DNA of 64,000 nt from Collinsella sp. (GCA_019419525.1 DXZU01000030.1:1-64000), one strand, 5' to 3'. Numbered from the stretch's first letter, positions 33,072-41,951 are shown. Made by a program: numbers and translations. Notes: a model not told the origin generated them from the letters alone.

Positions 33072-33776
33072 GTGACTCGAACCATAGACATCCCAACGTT
33101 TCAGGCGGCAGTCGTGCGCAACTGCTCTCCCACGCTCGCGGGCATCAAGCCGGCATCGCTCTTTACCTATCCAGGCACCTACGCCCACGGGGACGGCTCG
33201 ACCACAACCGAAACCATTGCAGAACGCCGAGCACGCCTGCTCAACGTTATCGCCCAGTGCAATCGCGAGCTTGACCCGCTCGGCATCCACCTGAGTGTTT
33301 TGGTCTGGCGGCCCTGCGGAGCGCTCGTGTACGCGTACCGAGCCAAAAGCCTCACCACCTATTTCGCAGACCCTCGCGTCCAAACGGCGCTCACCTCGGA
33401 AGGCTACGACACGAGAGACCCTTCGGCATGCCTTGTGCATTTGGCATCACGCATCACGCTCGCGAGCAATAACGTCGCGGAATGCGCCTGCAGCCAGACT
33501 CGATGCGCACTACCCCAGCAAGCTAGCTGCAGCAAAGACTGCACCTGCGAGTTTCCGCACGAAATAGGCTACTTCCTTGGATATCCCTACGACGACGTGC
33601 ACGAATTTATCGTCCAGCGCGGCGAGAACTACAAGGTCTTTGGGGCCTGGAAGGTCTACGCAAATGTCGAGCAGGCGCTTGCGACGTTTGATGCCTACCG
33701 TGCCTGCACCCAATACTTCACTTTTATCTATCAGCAGGGCTGCAGCCTGGCGCAACTTGCCCAGGCAACCCGATAG
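33072..33776 (+). CDS. DUF3793 family protein
   Basis: A 234-residue protein with the DUF3793 layout: 'CSPTLAGIKPASLFTY' near the start, a central 'LSVLVWRPCGALVYAYR', and the C-terminal 'PHEIGYFLGYPYDDVHEFI', 'FGAWKVYANVEQA' segments. Cys clusters (CACSQTRC and CSKDCTC, about 139-165) could bind a metal. DUF3793 genes commonly accompany a flavodoxin gene, as here (45 bases downstream). It starts at GTG with AAGGAG upstream. Biochemical role unknown; iron or haem metabolism is often suggested from context. Confidence 0.85.
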   Translation: MTRTIDIPTFQAAVVRNCSPTLAGIKPASLFTYPGTYAHGDGSTTTETIAERRARLLNVIAQCNRELDPLGIHLSVLVWRPCGALVYAYRAKSLTTYFADPRVQTALTSEGYDTRDPSACLVHLASRITLASNNVAECACSQTRCALPQQASCSKDCTCEFPHEIGYFLGYPYDDVHEFIVQRGENYKVFGAWKVYANVEQALATFDAYRACTQYFTFIYQQGCSLAQLAQATR

Positions 33777-33821
33777 AACGTACAAGCCGCGGCAAGCGCC
33801 GCACGACCGAAAGGACAAAAC

Positions 33822-34241
33822 ATGAGCAAGATCGCCGTCGTCTACTGGAGCGGCACGGGCAATACCGAGGCCATGGCAAACCTCGTCGCCGAAAGCGCCA
33901 CGTCCGCGGGTGCCGAGACTGAGGTCATCCCCTGCGCCGACTTCTCTGCCGACAAGGCCGCCGAATATGATGCCTTCGCCTTCGGCTGCCCCGCCATGGG
34001 CTCCGAGGAGCTTGAGTATGACGAGTTTCAGCCTATGTGGGACGAGGTCAAGGAGACCCTCGGCGACAAGAAGGTCGTCCTCTTTGGCTCCTATTCGTGG
34101 GCCGAGGGCGAGTGGATGGACAACTGGAAGGCCGACGCCGACGAGGCCGGCGTCAACGTCGTGGACTCCGTCATTTGCTACGATGCGCCCGACGATGAGG
34201 GCGAGGCGGCCTGCAAGGCCCTCGGAGCCGAGCTCGCGTAA
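33822..34241 (+). CDS. Flavodoxin
   Basis: A 139-residue FMN-binding electron carrier. The phosphate loop is YWSGTGNTEAMA (residues 8-19); the isoalloxazine loops are GCPAMGSEELE (about 55-65) and GSYSWAEGEWMD (about 88-99), typical of the clostridial short-chain type. It can replace ferredoxin under iron limitation. It is the second gene of an operon with DUF3793 and is closed by a very strong terminator. Confidence 0.93.
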   Translation: MSKIAVVYWSGTGNTEAMANLVAESATSAGAETEVIPCADFSADKAAEYDAFAFGCPAMGSEELEYDEFQPMWDEVKETLGDKKVVLFGSYSWAEGEWMDNWKADADEAGVNVVDSVICYDAPDDEGEAACKALGAELA

Positions 34242-34290
34242 CGAAACCAGGCCTCCAAAAGAGCCTGTATCACAGCGCATCCCCATCCCT

Positions 34291-34336
34291 ACAAAAGAGC
34301 GGGGGCTGGATTCAAGTCCAGCCCCCGCTCTTTTGT
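34291..34336. terminator. Strong bidirectional terminator
   Basis: A perfect 20-bp stem (34291-34310 with 34317-34336) beginning ACAAAAGAGCGGGGGCTGGA, 6-base loop, U-rich on both strands. It separates the plus-strand flavodoxin from the minus-strand ABC transporter. Confidence 0.92.
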
Positions 34337-34357
34337 AACGGTAGTTACATCAACCGG

Positions 34358-35107
34358 CTACGAGATATTTCCCAAGAACGCCTTGGTGCGCTCGCTTTTG
34401 GGATGATCGAAGACCTCACTCGGCGTACCCTCTTCCACAATGACGCCGCCGTCCATAAAGACGACGCGGTCGGCGACATCGCGGGCAAAGCCCATCTCGT
34501 GCGTCACGACGATCATGGTCATGCCGTCGCGTGCCAGGTCGCGCATGACACCCAGGACGTCGCGCACGAGCTCGGGGTCGAGCGCCGAGGTGGCCTCGTC
34601 AAAGAGCATGACGTGCGGGTTCATCGACAGGGCGCGGGCGATGGCAACGCGCTGCTGCTGACCGCCCGAGAGCTGGCTCGGCATAAAGTCGATACGCTCG
34701 GCAAGACCGACCTTGGTCAGCTCCTCGACGGCAATTTTCTCGGCCTCTTCCTTGCTGCGCTTGAGCACCTTCTGCTGCGCGAGCATGACGTTCTTTTTGA
34801 CTGAGAGGTGCGGGAACAAATTGAACTGCTGGAACACCATACCCAGATGCGTGCGCACCTTGTTAAGATCGACGCCCTTGGCACACACATCCACGCCCTC
34901 AACGACAATCGAGCCGCTCGTGGGATGCTCCAGGCGATTGATGCAGCGAAGCATCGTCGACTTGCCCGAGCCCGAGGGGCCCAGGACCACAACGACCTCA
35001 CCCTTGTGCACGTCCAGATCGATATCACGCAGAACCACGTTATCGCCAAAAGCCTTTTGGAGGTTCTTGATGCTGACAACGACCTCGTTGGAATTCGTTT
35101 CACTCAT
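34358..35107 (-). CDS. Polar amino acid ABC transporter ATP-binding protein
   Basis: A 249-residue GlnQ/HisP-type ATPase. Walker A is LGPSGSGKSTMLRCINRLE (about residues 41-59), the Q loop GMVFQQFNLFPHLSV, the signature LSGGQQQRVAIARAL and Walker B VMLFDEATSALDPE. It powers import by the permease (35120-36481) with the lipoprotein at 36598-37458. It is the last gene of the operon, 12 bases after the permease. Confidence 0.93.
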   Translation of the reverse strand: MSETNSNEVVVSIKNLQKAFGDNVVLRDIDLDVHKGEVVVVLGPSGSGKSTMLRCINRLEHPTSGSIVVEGVDVCAKGVDLNKVRTHLGMVFQQFNLFPHLSVKKNVMLAQQKVLKRSKEEAEKIAVEELTKVGLAERIDFMPSQLSGGQQQRVAIARALSMNPHVMLFDEATSALDPELVRDVLGVMRDLARDGMTMIVVTHEMGFARDVADRVVFMDGGVIVEEGTPSEVFDHPKSERTKAFLGNIS

Positions 35108-35119
35108 GACAGGACCTCC

Positions 35120-36481
35120 TTACAGACCGGCGATATGATCGGCGGGCGTCGCGACAACCTGTCCGGCGCTCTTGGTGGGACGCTTCTTTTTGGTTTCGGC
35201 CGTCCCCAGAAGTCTCGCCTCAAGACCGCTCACCAAGCGCGCAAGCGGCAGGGTAATGACCAGATAGAACAGAGCGGCAACCACATACGGCGTGATGGAG
35301 CCCGTCGTGGCCACGATGGTGCGGGCGTTCATGACGATCTCGACGACACCCACGGCGGCAAGCAGCGACGTGTCCTTGTAGAGCAGGATAAACTCGCTGG
35401 TCAGCGTAGGCAGGACATTGCGGAACGTCTGCGGAATCATGACATAGAGCAGCGTCTGGAAGGCATTCATACCCAGCGAGCGAGCAGCCTCGTTTTGGCC
35501 CTTGGGGATCGACTGAATACCGGCACGGAAGATCTCGCACAGGTACGCAGACGAGTTCATGGCCATGACGATAACACCCAGCACATAGTCGTCCACTTTG
35601 ACACCGGCCAGCGGCAAGCCAAAGAACGCAATGTAGATCTGCAAGAACGCCGGCGTGCCGCGGATGATATTCACATAGATGCCGGCAAGACAGCGCAGGA
35701 TGCGCGACTTAGAGATGCGCATGAGCGACAGGGCAAAACCGAAGGGAATTGCCAGCGGAAACGCCACAAGCACGATCGAAAGCGACATGAGGAAGCCCTT
35801 GAAGACGATCGGCAGGCTCTGGACCAAAATGACCGGGTTCAGGAACAGGCGCAGGAACATATTGGAGTTCCAGACCTCGACCCACGGCTGCTCTTTAAGG
35901 TCGGCCAAGAAGCTATCGAAGGCCGTCACGCCCTTGATCTCCACCGACGGAATCTTGGAGATCTTCTTGGTCGACCCGTCGGCGAGCGTATAGGTGCCGC
36001 TAAAGGCCTCATCGCCGCCCTCGACGGGGAAGGTCACGCCGTAAACCTCGACACGGAAAAAGCCGCCGGCAGGCGCCGTCTCGCCAAAGTCAATCTTGAG
36101 CGTCTGGCCGTCAGCCTTGCACGTGGGCTTCATGGGCGTACGATCCATGAGGTCCTCGCCCGAGAGCATCGTCAATCGCGTGTCATCGGTACCAAACGTC
36201 GTGCCGTCGACAAACGTCAAAGAAAGACCGCTCAGCTCCTCGTCGGCATCGGCCTGAACTTCCCAGGTAATGCGCGTCTCGGTGCCGCCGACCACATCGC
36301 TGCCCGAACCGGTGTTGGGTCGGGCGGTAATCTTTGCGGTCTCAAGCGCCTGGGCGGTCGTGGGCGCATATGCCCCCGCGCACACCAGCGCGAGCGCCAC
36401 GGCCATGACGCAGGCTAGCTTTTGGAGCATCAAGGGCAGTGGATGGCTCTTGCCCATGGCTCCTTGGTTCAATCGAGACAA
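35120..36481 (-). CDS. Amino acid ABC permease with N-terminal extracellular domain
   Basis: A 453-residue protein. Residues about 20-45 look like a signal peptide ending TTAQA. Residues about 46-200 form an Ig-like, beta-rich extracellular domain with no family I recognise. Residues about 218-425 form a His/Glu/Gln-type permease with the EAA-loop motif EAARSLGMNAFQTLLYVMIPQTFRNVLP. Permeases of this type are normally about 220 residues, so the front domain is an addition. The start is either TTG (36481, AGGAG five bases upstream) or ATG (36457, AAGGAG only two bases upstream). Confidence 0.88.
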   Translation of the reverse strand: MSRLNQGAMGKSHPLPLMLQKLACVMAVALALVCAGAYAPTTAQALETAKITARPNTGSGSDVVGGTETRITWEVQADADEELSGLSLTFVDGTTFGTDDTRLTMLSGEDLMDRTPMKPTCKADGQTLKIDFGETAPAGGFFRVEVYGVTFPVEGGDEAFSGTYTLADGSTKKISKIPSVEIKGVTAFDSFLADLKEQPWVEVWNSNMFLRLFLNPVILVQSLPIVFKGFLMSLSIVLVAFPLAIPFGFALSLMRISKSRILRCLAGIYVNIIRGTPAFLQIYIAFFGLPLAGVKVDDYVLGVIVMAMNSSAYLCEIFRAGIQSIPKGQNEAARSLGMNAFQTLLYVMIPQTFRNVLPTLTSEFILLYKDTSLLAAVGVVEIVMNARTIVATTGSITPYVVAALFYLVITLPLARLVSGLEARLLGTAETKKKRPTKSAGQVVATPADHIAGL

Positions 36482-36547
36482 GGTGGCTCCTAACGTTTAA
36501 GTTGCCGACATAACGGGGCGGGATGACGCCCATTCAAGAAACGCAAA

Positions 36548-36575
36548 GGCCCTCTCCGCCAAAACGGAAAGGGCC
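36548..36575 (-). terminator. Intercistronic terminator after the binding-protein gene
   Basis: GGCCCTcTCCG (36548-36558) and CGGAaAGGGCC (36565-36575) form an 11-bp stem with one mismatch, followed by TTTGCG on the minus strand. It probably allows partial read-through, giving more binding protein than permease. Confidence 0.65.
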
Positions 36576-36597
36576 CGCGTGCAATCAAGTGGCTATT

Positions 36598-37458
36598 TTA
36601 CTTGATGTTGTACTTAGACATAAGGGCGTCAACGGTACCGTCATCGGTCAGGTCCTTGATAGCCTGGTTGATGTCGTCCTTGAGCTTAGTGTTGCCCTGG
36701 TTGATGGCGATGGCGTACTCCTCGCCGGTGCTGATCTGCTTGATGGTCTGGCAGGTGTTGAACTGCTCGGCGGTCAGCTGGCTGGCAACGGAGCGGTTGG
36801 TGACTACGGCATCGCCCTTATCGGACTGCAGGGCGCTGAAGCACTCGGTGGCGTCCTTGTAGGGGACGATCTTGGCCTTAGGGAAGTTCTCCTGGGCAAA
36901 GGCCTCGGCGGTCGATCCAGACTGGACGATGATGGTAGCGTCGGCGTTGTTGAGCTTCTCGCTGTAGTTGTCGGCCGTGATGTCGGTGTTATCGACCTTG
37001 GTCACGATAGCCTGATCGTCCATGTAGTAGGAATCGGAGAAAGTGACTTCCTTCTCACGCTCGGGCGTGTCGGTGATAGCCGCGATGGAAACGTCATACT
37101 TGGCGCCCGAAGCAACGCCGGGGACGAGCGTGTCGAAGTCGTTGTTGACATACTCGACATCCAGACCCAGCTTGTCACCGATAGCCTTGATGAGCTCAAG
37201 GTCAAAGCCCTGGTAGTCGCCGTTGTCGTCCTTGTACTCAAACGGAGCGTACTCGGCAGAGGTGCCGACGGTCAGCGTACCGTCCTTGACGAGCGCGTAC
37301 TCCTTGGAGCCATCGACCTTCTCGACCTTCGCGTCGTCAGAGCTGCTGGAACCGGCATCGGAACCAGAGGTGGCGTTGGACGAGCCGCAACCCGTCAGTG
37401 CAAGAGCGAGTGCCATGGCACCCGTGGCGGCAAATGCGCCAAGCTTCTTAAGCTTCAT
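36598..37458 (-). CDS. Amino acid ABC transporter substrate-binding lipoprotein
   Basis: A 286-residue periplasmic-type binding protein (SBP family 3). The lipoprotein signal MKLKKLGAFAATGAMALALA ends in the lipobox LTGC (Cys24), followed by a Ser/Asp linker. The mature part starts LTVGTSAEYAPFEYKDDNGD and has FDLELIKAIGDKLGLDVEYV and the ligand-site region IAAITDTPEREKEVTFSDSYY. It should capture a polar amino acid for the downstream permease and ATPase. First gene of the operon. Confidence 0.93.
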   Translation of the reverse strand: MKLKKLGAFAATGAMALALALTGCGSSNATSGSDAGSSSSDDAKVEKVDGSKEYALVKDGTLTVGTSAEYAPFEYKDDNGDYQGFDLELIKAIGDKLGLDVEYVNNDFDTLVPGVASGAKYDVSIAAITDTPEREKEVTFSDSYYMDDQAIVTKVDNTDITADNYSEKLNNADATIIVQSGSTAEAFAQENFPKAKIVPYKDATECFSALQSDKGDAVVTNRSVASQLTAEQFNTCQTIKQISTGEEYAIAINQGNTKLKDDINQAIKDLTDDGTVDALMSKYNIK

Positions 37459-37515
37459 GATCAGTCTCCTTCCGGTGACCTCGTTTGATTCAGAGGTCTG
37501 CAAAAACTGTTGGCT

Positions 37516-37544
37516 ATTATGCACCCGGAATTACGAATCTGCAA
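37516..37544 (-). promoter_or_regulatory. Promoter of the amino acid ABC operon
   Basis: On the minus strand, -35 TTGCAG (37539-37544), a 17-base spacer and -10 CATAAT (37516-37521), about 50 bases before the lipoprotein start. Confidence 0.6.
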
Positions 37545-37605
37545 TGAGAAAATCGATTGAAACAAACCCATAACGTGAATGGAATACTCTACTTTGTGAC
37601 AGTCA

Positions 37606-38472
37606 TTACTGCTGCAATGACCTTAATAGTCTAATTTCATCTGCATAACCTGCAAGTTCGTTCGGAGTCTCCAAAATGAACGGCAGCGAACGCAAACGGC
37701 CATTCGATACAATATTCTGCATAACCTGCATACCGCCACCAAATTCCTCGCTGCCAAGGTATCCCTTGCCGATGCACTCGTGACGATCTTTATGGGCGCC
37801 ACAAGGGTTCTTCGAATCGTTGATATGTACGGCATGCAAGCGATCGATACCCACCACGCGGTCGAACTCGTCGAGTACGCCGTCCAGATCATGGATGATG
37901 TCGTAGCCGGCATCGCTCACATGGCAGGTGTCCAAACAAACGCCCAGCTTATCGGACAGCTCGGGGCGCTTGTCGGCAACGCCCTCGATGATGAGCGCCA
38001 GCTCCTCAAAGCTGCGGCCCACCTCGGTGCCCTTGCCGGCCATGGTCTCGAGCAGCACCGTCGTCTGCTGGCCCTCAAACATCACCTGGCACAGGGTGTC
38101 GACAATCATCTGAATGCCGGCGTAGGAGCCCTGCCCCACATGCGCACCGGGATGGAAGTTGTAGTAGTTGCCGGGCAGCGGTTCCATGCGCTGCAGATCC
38201 TCGGCCATGGCCTCCAGGGCAAACTCGCGCGCCCGCTCCTTAGCGGAGCAGGGGTTATAGGTATACGGGGCATGAGCCACAAGCGGGCCAAAGTCGTTTT
38301 GCTCCATAAGCTCGCGCAGGGCCGCCACGTCATCCATGTCAAGGTCTTTTGCCTTGCCACCGCGCGGGTTGCGCGTAAAGAACGCAAAGGTATTGGCGCC
38401 AATGGACAACGCCGTCTCCCCCATCGCCCGATAGCCCTTCGTCGTCGAAAGATGACACCCGATCGTCAGCAT
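37606..38472 (-). CDS. nfo: Deoxyribonuclease IV (endonuclease IV)
   Basis: A 288-residue AP endonuclease of base-excision repair. Zinc ligands of the barrel are visible: GCHLSTTKGY (His near 6), LVAHAPYTYNP, YNFHPGAHVGQG, LLETMAGKGTEVG, CLDTCHVSDAGYD, VHINDSKNPCGAHKDRHECIGKG and the final ILETPNE. The ATG at 38472 has a GGGGGAG site. It is monocistronic. Unlike the Y-family polymerase, no LexA box was seen ahead of it. Confidence 0.94.
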   Translation of the reverse strand: MLTIGCHLSTTKGYRAMGETALSIGANTFAFFTRNPRGGKAKDLDMDDVAALRELMEQNDFGPLVAHAPYTYNPCSAKERAREFALEAMAEDLQRMEPLPGNYYNFHPGAHVGQGSYAGIQMIVDTLCQVMFEGQQTTVLLETMAGKGTEVGRSFEELALIIEGVADKRPELSDKLGVCLDTCHVSDAGYDIIHDLDGVLDEFDRVVGIDRLHAVHINDSKNPCGAHKDRHECIGKGYLGSEEFGGGMQVMQNIVSNGRLRSLPFILETPNELAGYADEIRLLRSLQQ

Positions 38473-38492
38473 CTCCAACTCCCCCTCATCAG

Positions 38493-38555
38493 TTGCGGTG
38501 AAATACGGTCTATTGGTGCCTTATTTTGGCGCAAACAGACCGTATTCCACCGCAA
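38493..38555. repeat. 63-bp imperfect palindrome, copy A
   Basis: Arms of 28 bases begin TTGCGGTGAAATACGGTCTA and end with its complement ...CACCGCAA, with four mismatches. Copy B (39652-39714) has the same length and the same outer 13 bases, but a different 4-base box (CGGT/ACCG here, 38506-38509 and 38539-38542) that still pairs within each copy. The bases to 38616 contain no gene. Confidence 0.85.
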
Positions 38556-38616
38556 GATATAAAAGGGGCATCAGGGGCACGGTCCGCCGAGCCCCCTTGA
38601 GCAGCAGCACCGCAGC

Positions 38617-39636
38617 CTAGAGCGTCAAGCAAATCGCATCGATGATCTGCGCGCAGCGCTGTGTGGCGGCAAGGGGCATGACGGGACTCTCGAGTTTCCC
38701 CGCCCGGATGAGCTGAGTCGCATGCGAAGCTTCGCCGTAAAAAACATCGACCTCAAATGGGGCGTCGATTTCGAGCACTCGACCGTCGGAGTACTTCACA
38801 TGGGCGAGCTCGGGGCGATGGAGGCGCTCGATTTCCAACGAACTCCGTTCGCAGGCAATCGTTAAGCGGCTTTCATATGCTGCTTTGCCGTCGCACACCA
38901 TATGAATGGGTATACCGCCGACACTCATATGAATCTCATCGGCCCAATCCACGCGGCCGCCCGATACGTCACGCCAGCGAACTTCACGAGACGAAACATC
39001 GCACGCACCCGCAAGCAAATCCTCAAACCACCCGACCGCATAGCAGCCCATGTCATATAGACAGCCGCCCTGCAGCGGATCAAGCAGATAGCCCGAAGGA
39101 GACTCGCCGTAATCGAGCTTTTGCACGCTTTCAATCGAGACGATACGGCCAAGCTCACCCGACGCAAGCAAGTCTTTCACGCGAGTGCGCATCGGGCAAA
39201 ACCGATTCTTCATCGCCTCCATAAACAGCACGCCGCTCTCGCGAGAGGTGGAGGCGATCGAGAGAGCCTCTTCCTCACTCAAAACGGCCGGCTTTTCGCA
39301 CAGCACGGCCTTTCCGGCGCACAGCGCGCGACAGGCCCAACGCGTATGCATGCCATGCGGAAGAGCCAAGTAGATTGCGTCGACATCGGGGTCGGCAATC
39401 AGCGCGTCATAAGCCGCATCGCCGCTATCGTCGGCCGAGGCATGGCCATGCGCAGCATCGATCGAAAACACTCGGCAAAATTCCTCGACATGTGCAGGAG
39501 TGCGACCGGCCGCAGCCACCAGCCGTGCCCCGTCGACCTTCTTGAGCGACGATGCAAATCGATGAGAAATGTGCCCAGCGCCCAAAATGCCCCAACGAAC
39601 CTCACGCGAATCATCACATGAATTCCAATGGCCCAC
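38617..39636 (-). CDS. Gfo/Idh/MocA family oxidoreductase
   Basis: A 339-residue NAD(P)-dependent sugar or inositol dehydrogenase-type protein. The Rossmann start is RWGILGAGHISHRFASSL; the cofactor and catalytic Lys motif is GKAVLCEKPAVLSEEEA. The C-terminal beta domain follows, with GGCLYDMGCYAVGW, the family's catalytic His position appearing as Cys/Ala. The substrate is unknown. It is a single gene bracketed by two copies of a 63-bp palindrome. Confidence 0.88.
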   Translation of the reverse strand: MGHWNSCDDSREVRWGILGAGHISHRFASSLKKVDGARLVAAAGRTPAHVEEFCRVFSIDAAHGHASADDSGDAAYDALIADPDVDAIYLALPHGMHTRWACRALCAGKAVLCEKPAVLSEEEALSIASTSRESGVLFMEAMKNRFCPMRTRVKDLLASGELGRIVSIESVQKLDYGESPSGYLLDPLQGGCLYDMGCYAVGWFEDLLAGACDVSSREVRWRDVSGGRVDWADEIHMSVGGIPIHMVCDGKAAYESRLTIACERSSLEIERLHRPELAHVKYSDGRVLEIDAPFEVDVFYGEASHATQLIRAGKLESPVMPLAATQRCAQIIDAICLTL

Positions 39637-39651
39637 GACAGCCCCCTTCAG

Positions 39652-39714
39652 TTGCGGTGGAATAGTCCCTGTTTAAGCCCTATTCTGCCGCAAACAGGAA
39701 CTATTCCACCGCAA
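39652..39714. repeat. 63-bp imperfect palindrome, copy B
   Basis: Begins TTGCGGTGGAATAGTCCCTG and ends ...TTCCACCGCAA. The variable box is GTCC (39665-39668) against GAAC (39698-39701). Flanks also resemble copy A: CCC-rich with TCAG before, and TATAAAAGGG after. Confidence 0.85.
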
Positions 39715-39726
39715 GTTATAAAAGGG

Positions 39727-40935
39727 TCACGAGGAGCGCGTTTTGCCGAAGGCCTTAAGCACTGCCGTCACGGGTCCAGGCTGGAAGCGTCGGCGCACGT
39801 CATCGAGACGCTCGGGGATATCGATATGCTGTGGGCAGTGGCGCGCGCATTTGCCGCACTTGACGCAATTGCTCACCAGCTTGGCCTCGTTTGTACGCAC
39901 CGCGCTCGCCGTAAAGTATTGCGACAGCCCTGTAAACCAGCTGTGCGCATAGCTCGCGTTGTAGGCGGCAAAGCAGCCGGGAATACTGATGCCCTTGGGG
40001 CACGGCATGCAGTAGCCGCATCCCGTGCAGGGCACACGGTTTGATTTCTCAAACTCCATCAACACACGCGCGATGGCATCGAGCTGAGTAGCTGTCATCG
40101 AATCCGGCAGGGCCCGATCGGCCAACGCCGCGTTCTCATCCACCTGCGCGGTATCGGTCATACCCGAAAGCAGCATCGTCACCTGAGGATGATTCCACAC
40201 CCACGAAAGACCCCAGGCGGCAGGAGTGCGCAAATGCGGGTCACGAGCGCCATCGAGCACGGCGCGGGCCCGCGGCGGCAGCTTGCCTGCCAGACGCCCG
40301 CCCAGCAGCGGTTCCATCACAAACACCGCGAGCCCGCGCTCCGCAGCCGCCATGAGCCCTGCCGTTCCCGCTTGGTAACGCTCGCCGGCATAGTTGTACT
40401 GTATCTGGCAAAAATCCCAGTCATATGCGTCAAGCATCGTCAGGAAATCAGCCGCGCTGCCGTGGTACGAAAAACCAATCTGGAGAATGCGCCCCGCCGC
40501 CTTTTGACGCGCGATCCAGTCCTCGATACCCAACGCCACCACGCGCTCCCACTGAGCGGGCGAAGTGATGTTGTGCATAAGGTAATAGTCGATATGGTCG
40601 GTCCGCAGGCGACGCAGTTGCTCGTCGAAGAACCGGTCGAAATCCTCCGCGCACTTGCACGAAGCGTGCGGCAACTTGGTCGCCAGCAACACCCGGTCGC
40701 GCAGCCCCAAGCGCTCAAGTGAGGCGCCCACGCACGCCTCGTTACCGGGATAGAGATACGCGGTATCCAGATAATTAATCCCCTGTTCCACCGCACGGGA
40801 AATGATGGCATCGGCTGTCTTCGCATCCGGATGGCCCGGCGAACCGGGAAACCTCATGCAGCCCAGACCCAGAGCAGATATTCGGTTACCACTTTTGGGG
40901 TCAACGCGGTATTGCACGGCCCCTCCCTTCGCCAT
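39727..40935 (-). CDS. Aldo/keto reductase with C-terminal 4Fe-4S ferredoxin domain
   Basis: A 402-residue fusion. Residues about 10-290 are an aldo/keto reductase barrel (ISALGLGCMRFPGSPG; catalytic Tyr in NYLDTAYLYPGNE; Lys in LLATKLP; His in YLMHNIT). The C-terminal 100 residues carry two cluster motifs, CTGCGYCMPCPKGISIP and CVKCGKCARHCPQHIDIP, likely two 4Fe-4S centres. This type is frequent in anaerobes; the electron donor and substrate are not known. The ATG at 40935 follows GGGG. Confidence 0.9.
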   Translation of the reverse strand: MAKGGAVQYRVDPKSGNRISALGLGCMRFPGSPGHPDAKTADAIISRAVEQGINYLDTAYLYPGNEACVGASLERLGLRDRVLLATKLPHASCKCAEDFDRFFDEQLRRLRTDHIDYYLMHNITSPAQWERVVALGIEDWIARQKAAGRILQIGFSYHGSAADFLTMLDAYDWDFCQIQYNYAGERYQAGTAGLMAAAERGLAVFVMEPLLGGRLAGKLPPRARAVLDGARDPHLRTPAAWGLSWVWNHPQVTMLLSGMTDTAQVDENAALADRALPDSMTATQLDAIARVLMEFEKSNRVPCTGCGYCMPCPKGISIPGCFAAYNASYAHSWFTGLSQYFTASAVRTNEAKLVSNCVKCGKCARHCPQHIDIPERLDDVRRRFQPGPVTAVLKAFGKTRSS

Positions 40936-41080
40936 CAGCGCCCCGGCAAGGCGAAACACAATGGTCACGCGGCCGAAACATCGTGGAATCGCAATCGAGA
41001 ACGTATCGTAACGCAGCGGAAATCGAGCTGTCACGGCACCGCTTTAACATCAGCAAAAAGCCCGATGAAAGGAGCCACCC

Positions 41081-41851
41081 ATGCCCGCGCTCGACCTTTG
41101 GAACCTCGCATCCCAGCTCAAAAGCACCGATTATCGCTGGGTCGACCTCACCCATACGCTCTCGTGCGACACCCCGCACTGGTTTGGCTTTGAGCCATTT
41201 GAGTCCACCAAGCTCTTCGACTACCTGCCCGGCACGCCCGAAGATATGCTCGCGCCCATGCGTTGCTTCCAGTATTCGGTCGCCTCGCAGTACGGCACCC
41301 ACGTCGACGCGCCGCGCCACTTCCATGTCGATGGCCGCTCCCTTGGCGAGATCGAACCTATCGAGTTTATGCATCCGCTCTGCGTCATCGACAAGCACGA
41401 GGAGTGCGGCGCAAACCCCGACTTTATCCTGACCATCGATGACCTCAAGGCTTGGGAGGACGAGCACGGTCGCATTCCCGAGGACGCCTTTGTCGCCTTC
41501 CGCTCCGACTGGTCCAAGCTCGCCGACCTCGAAAACAAGGACGAGGACGGCCAACCCCACTACCCCGGCTGGGACCTCGATGCCATCAAATGGCTTGTAG
41601 AAGAGCGCAACATCGGTGTCATCGGCCACGAACCGGCAGACACCGACCCCGCAACCGTGACCACACGCGAGGATGCCTACCCCTACCCCGGCGAACAGTA
41701 CATCCTCTCGGTCGACCGTTACCAGATTGAGGTCATGGACCATCTGGACGAGCTTCCCGCCACGGGCGCCGTCATCTTCTGCACCTTCCCCAAGGTGCGT
41801 GATGGCGTCGGATATCCCGCACGTGTCTTTGCGGTCTGCCCCGCGTCATAA
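41081..41851 (+). CDS. Cyclase family protein (kynurenine formamidase-like)
   Basis: A 256-residue metal-dependent hydrolase of the cyclase family (PF04199). The metal signature SQYGTHVDAPRHFHVDGRS (about residues 69-87) corresponds to the HxGTHxDxPxH motif, and FRSDWSKL and IGHEPADTDPAT give further family positions. Members hydrolyse N-formylkynurenine or cyclic amides and esters. No tryptophan-degradation neighbours are present, so the substrate is open. AAAGGAG precedes the ATG. Confidence 0.85.
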   Translation: MPALDLWNLASQLKSTDYRWVDLTHTLSCDTPHWFGFEPFESTKLFDYLPGTPEDMLAPMRCFQYSVASQYGTHVDAPRHFHVDGRSLGEIEPIEFMHPLCVIDKHEECGANPDFILTIDDLKAWEDEHGRIPEDAFVAFRSDWSKLADLENKDEDGQPHYPGWDLDAIKWLVEERNIGVIGHEPADTDPATVTTREDAYPYPGEQYILSVDRYQIEVMDHLDELPATGAVIFCTFPKVRDGVGYPARVFAVCPAS

Positions 41852-41924
41852 GTTCCCATGCGTTTGTTCTTCTAAATACGGCCATCCGGTGCACGCGACA
41901 TGGCCCGGCGGCATACAATCCATC

Positions 41925-41951
41925 AGGCGCCCCATACGCGGGCGCCTTTTT
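41925..41951 (+). terminator. Terminator after the cyclase gene
   Basis: Stem AGGCGCCC (41925-41932) / GGGCGCCT (41940-41947) followed by TTTTTAT. It ends immediately before the panE ribosome binding site. Confidence 0.75.
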
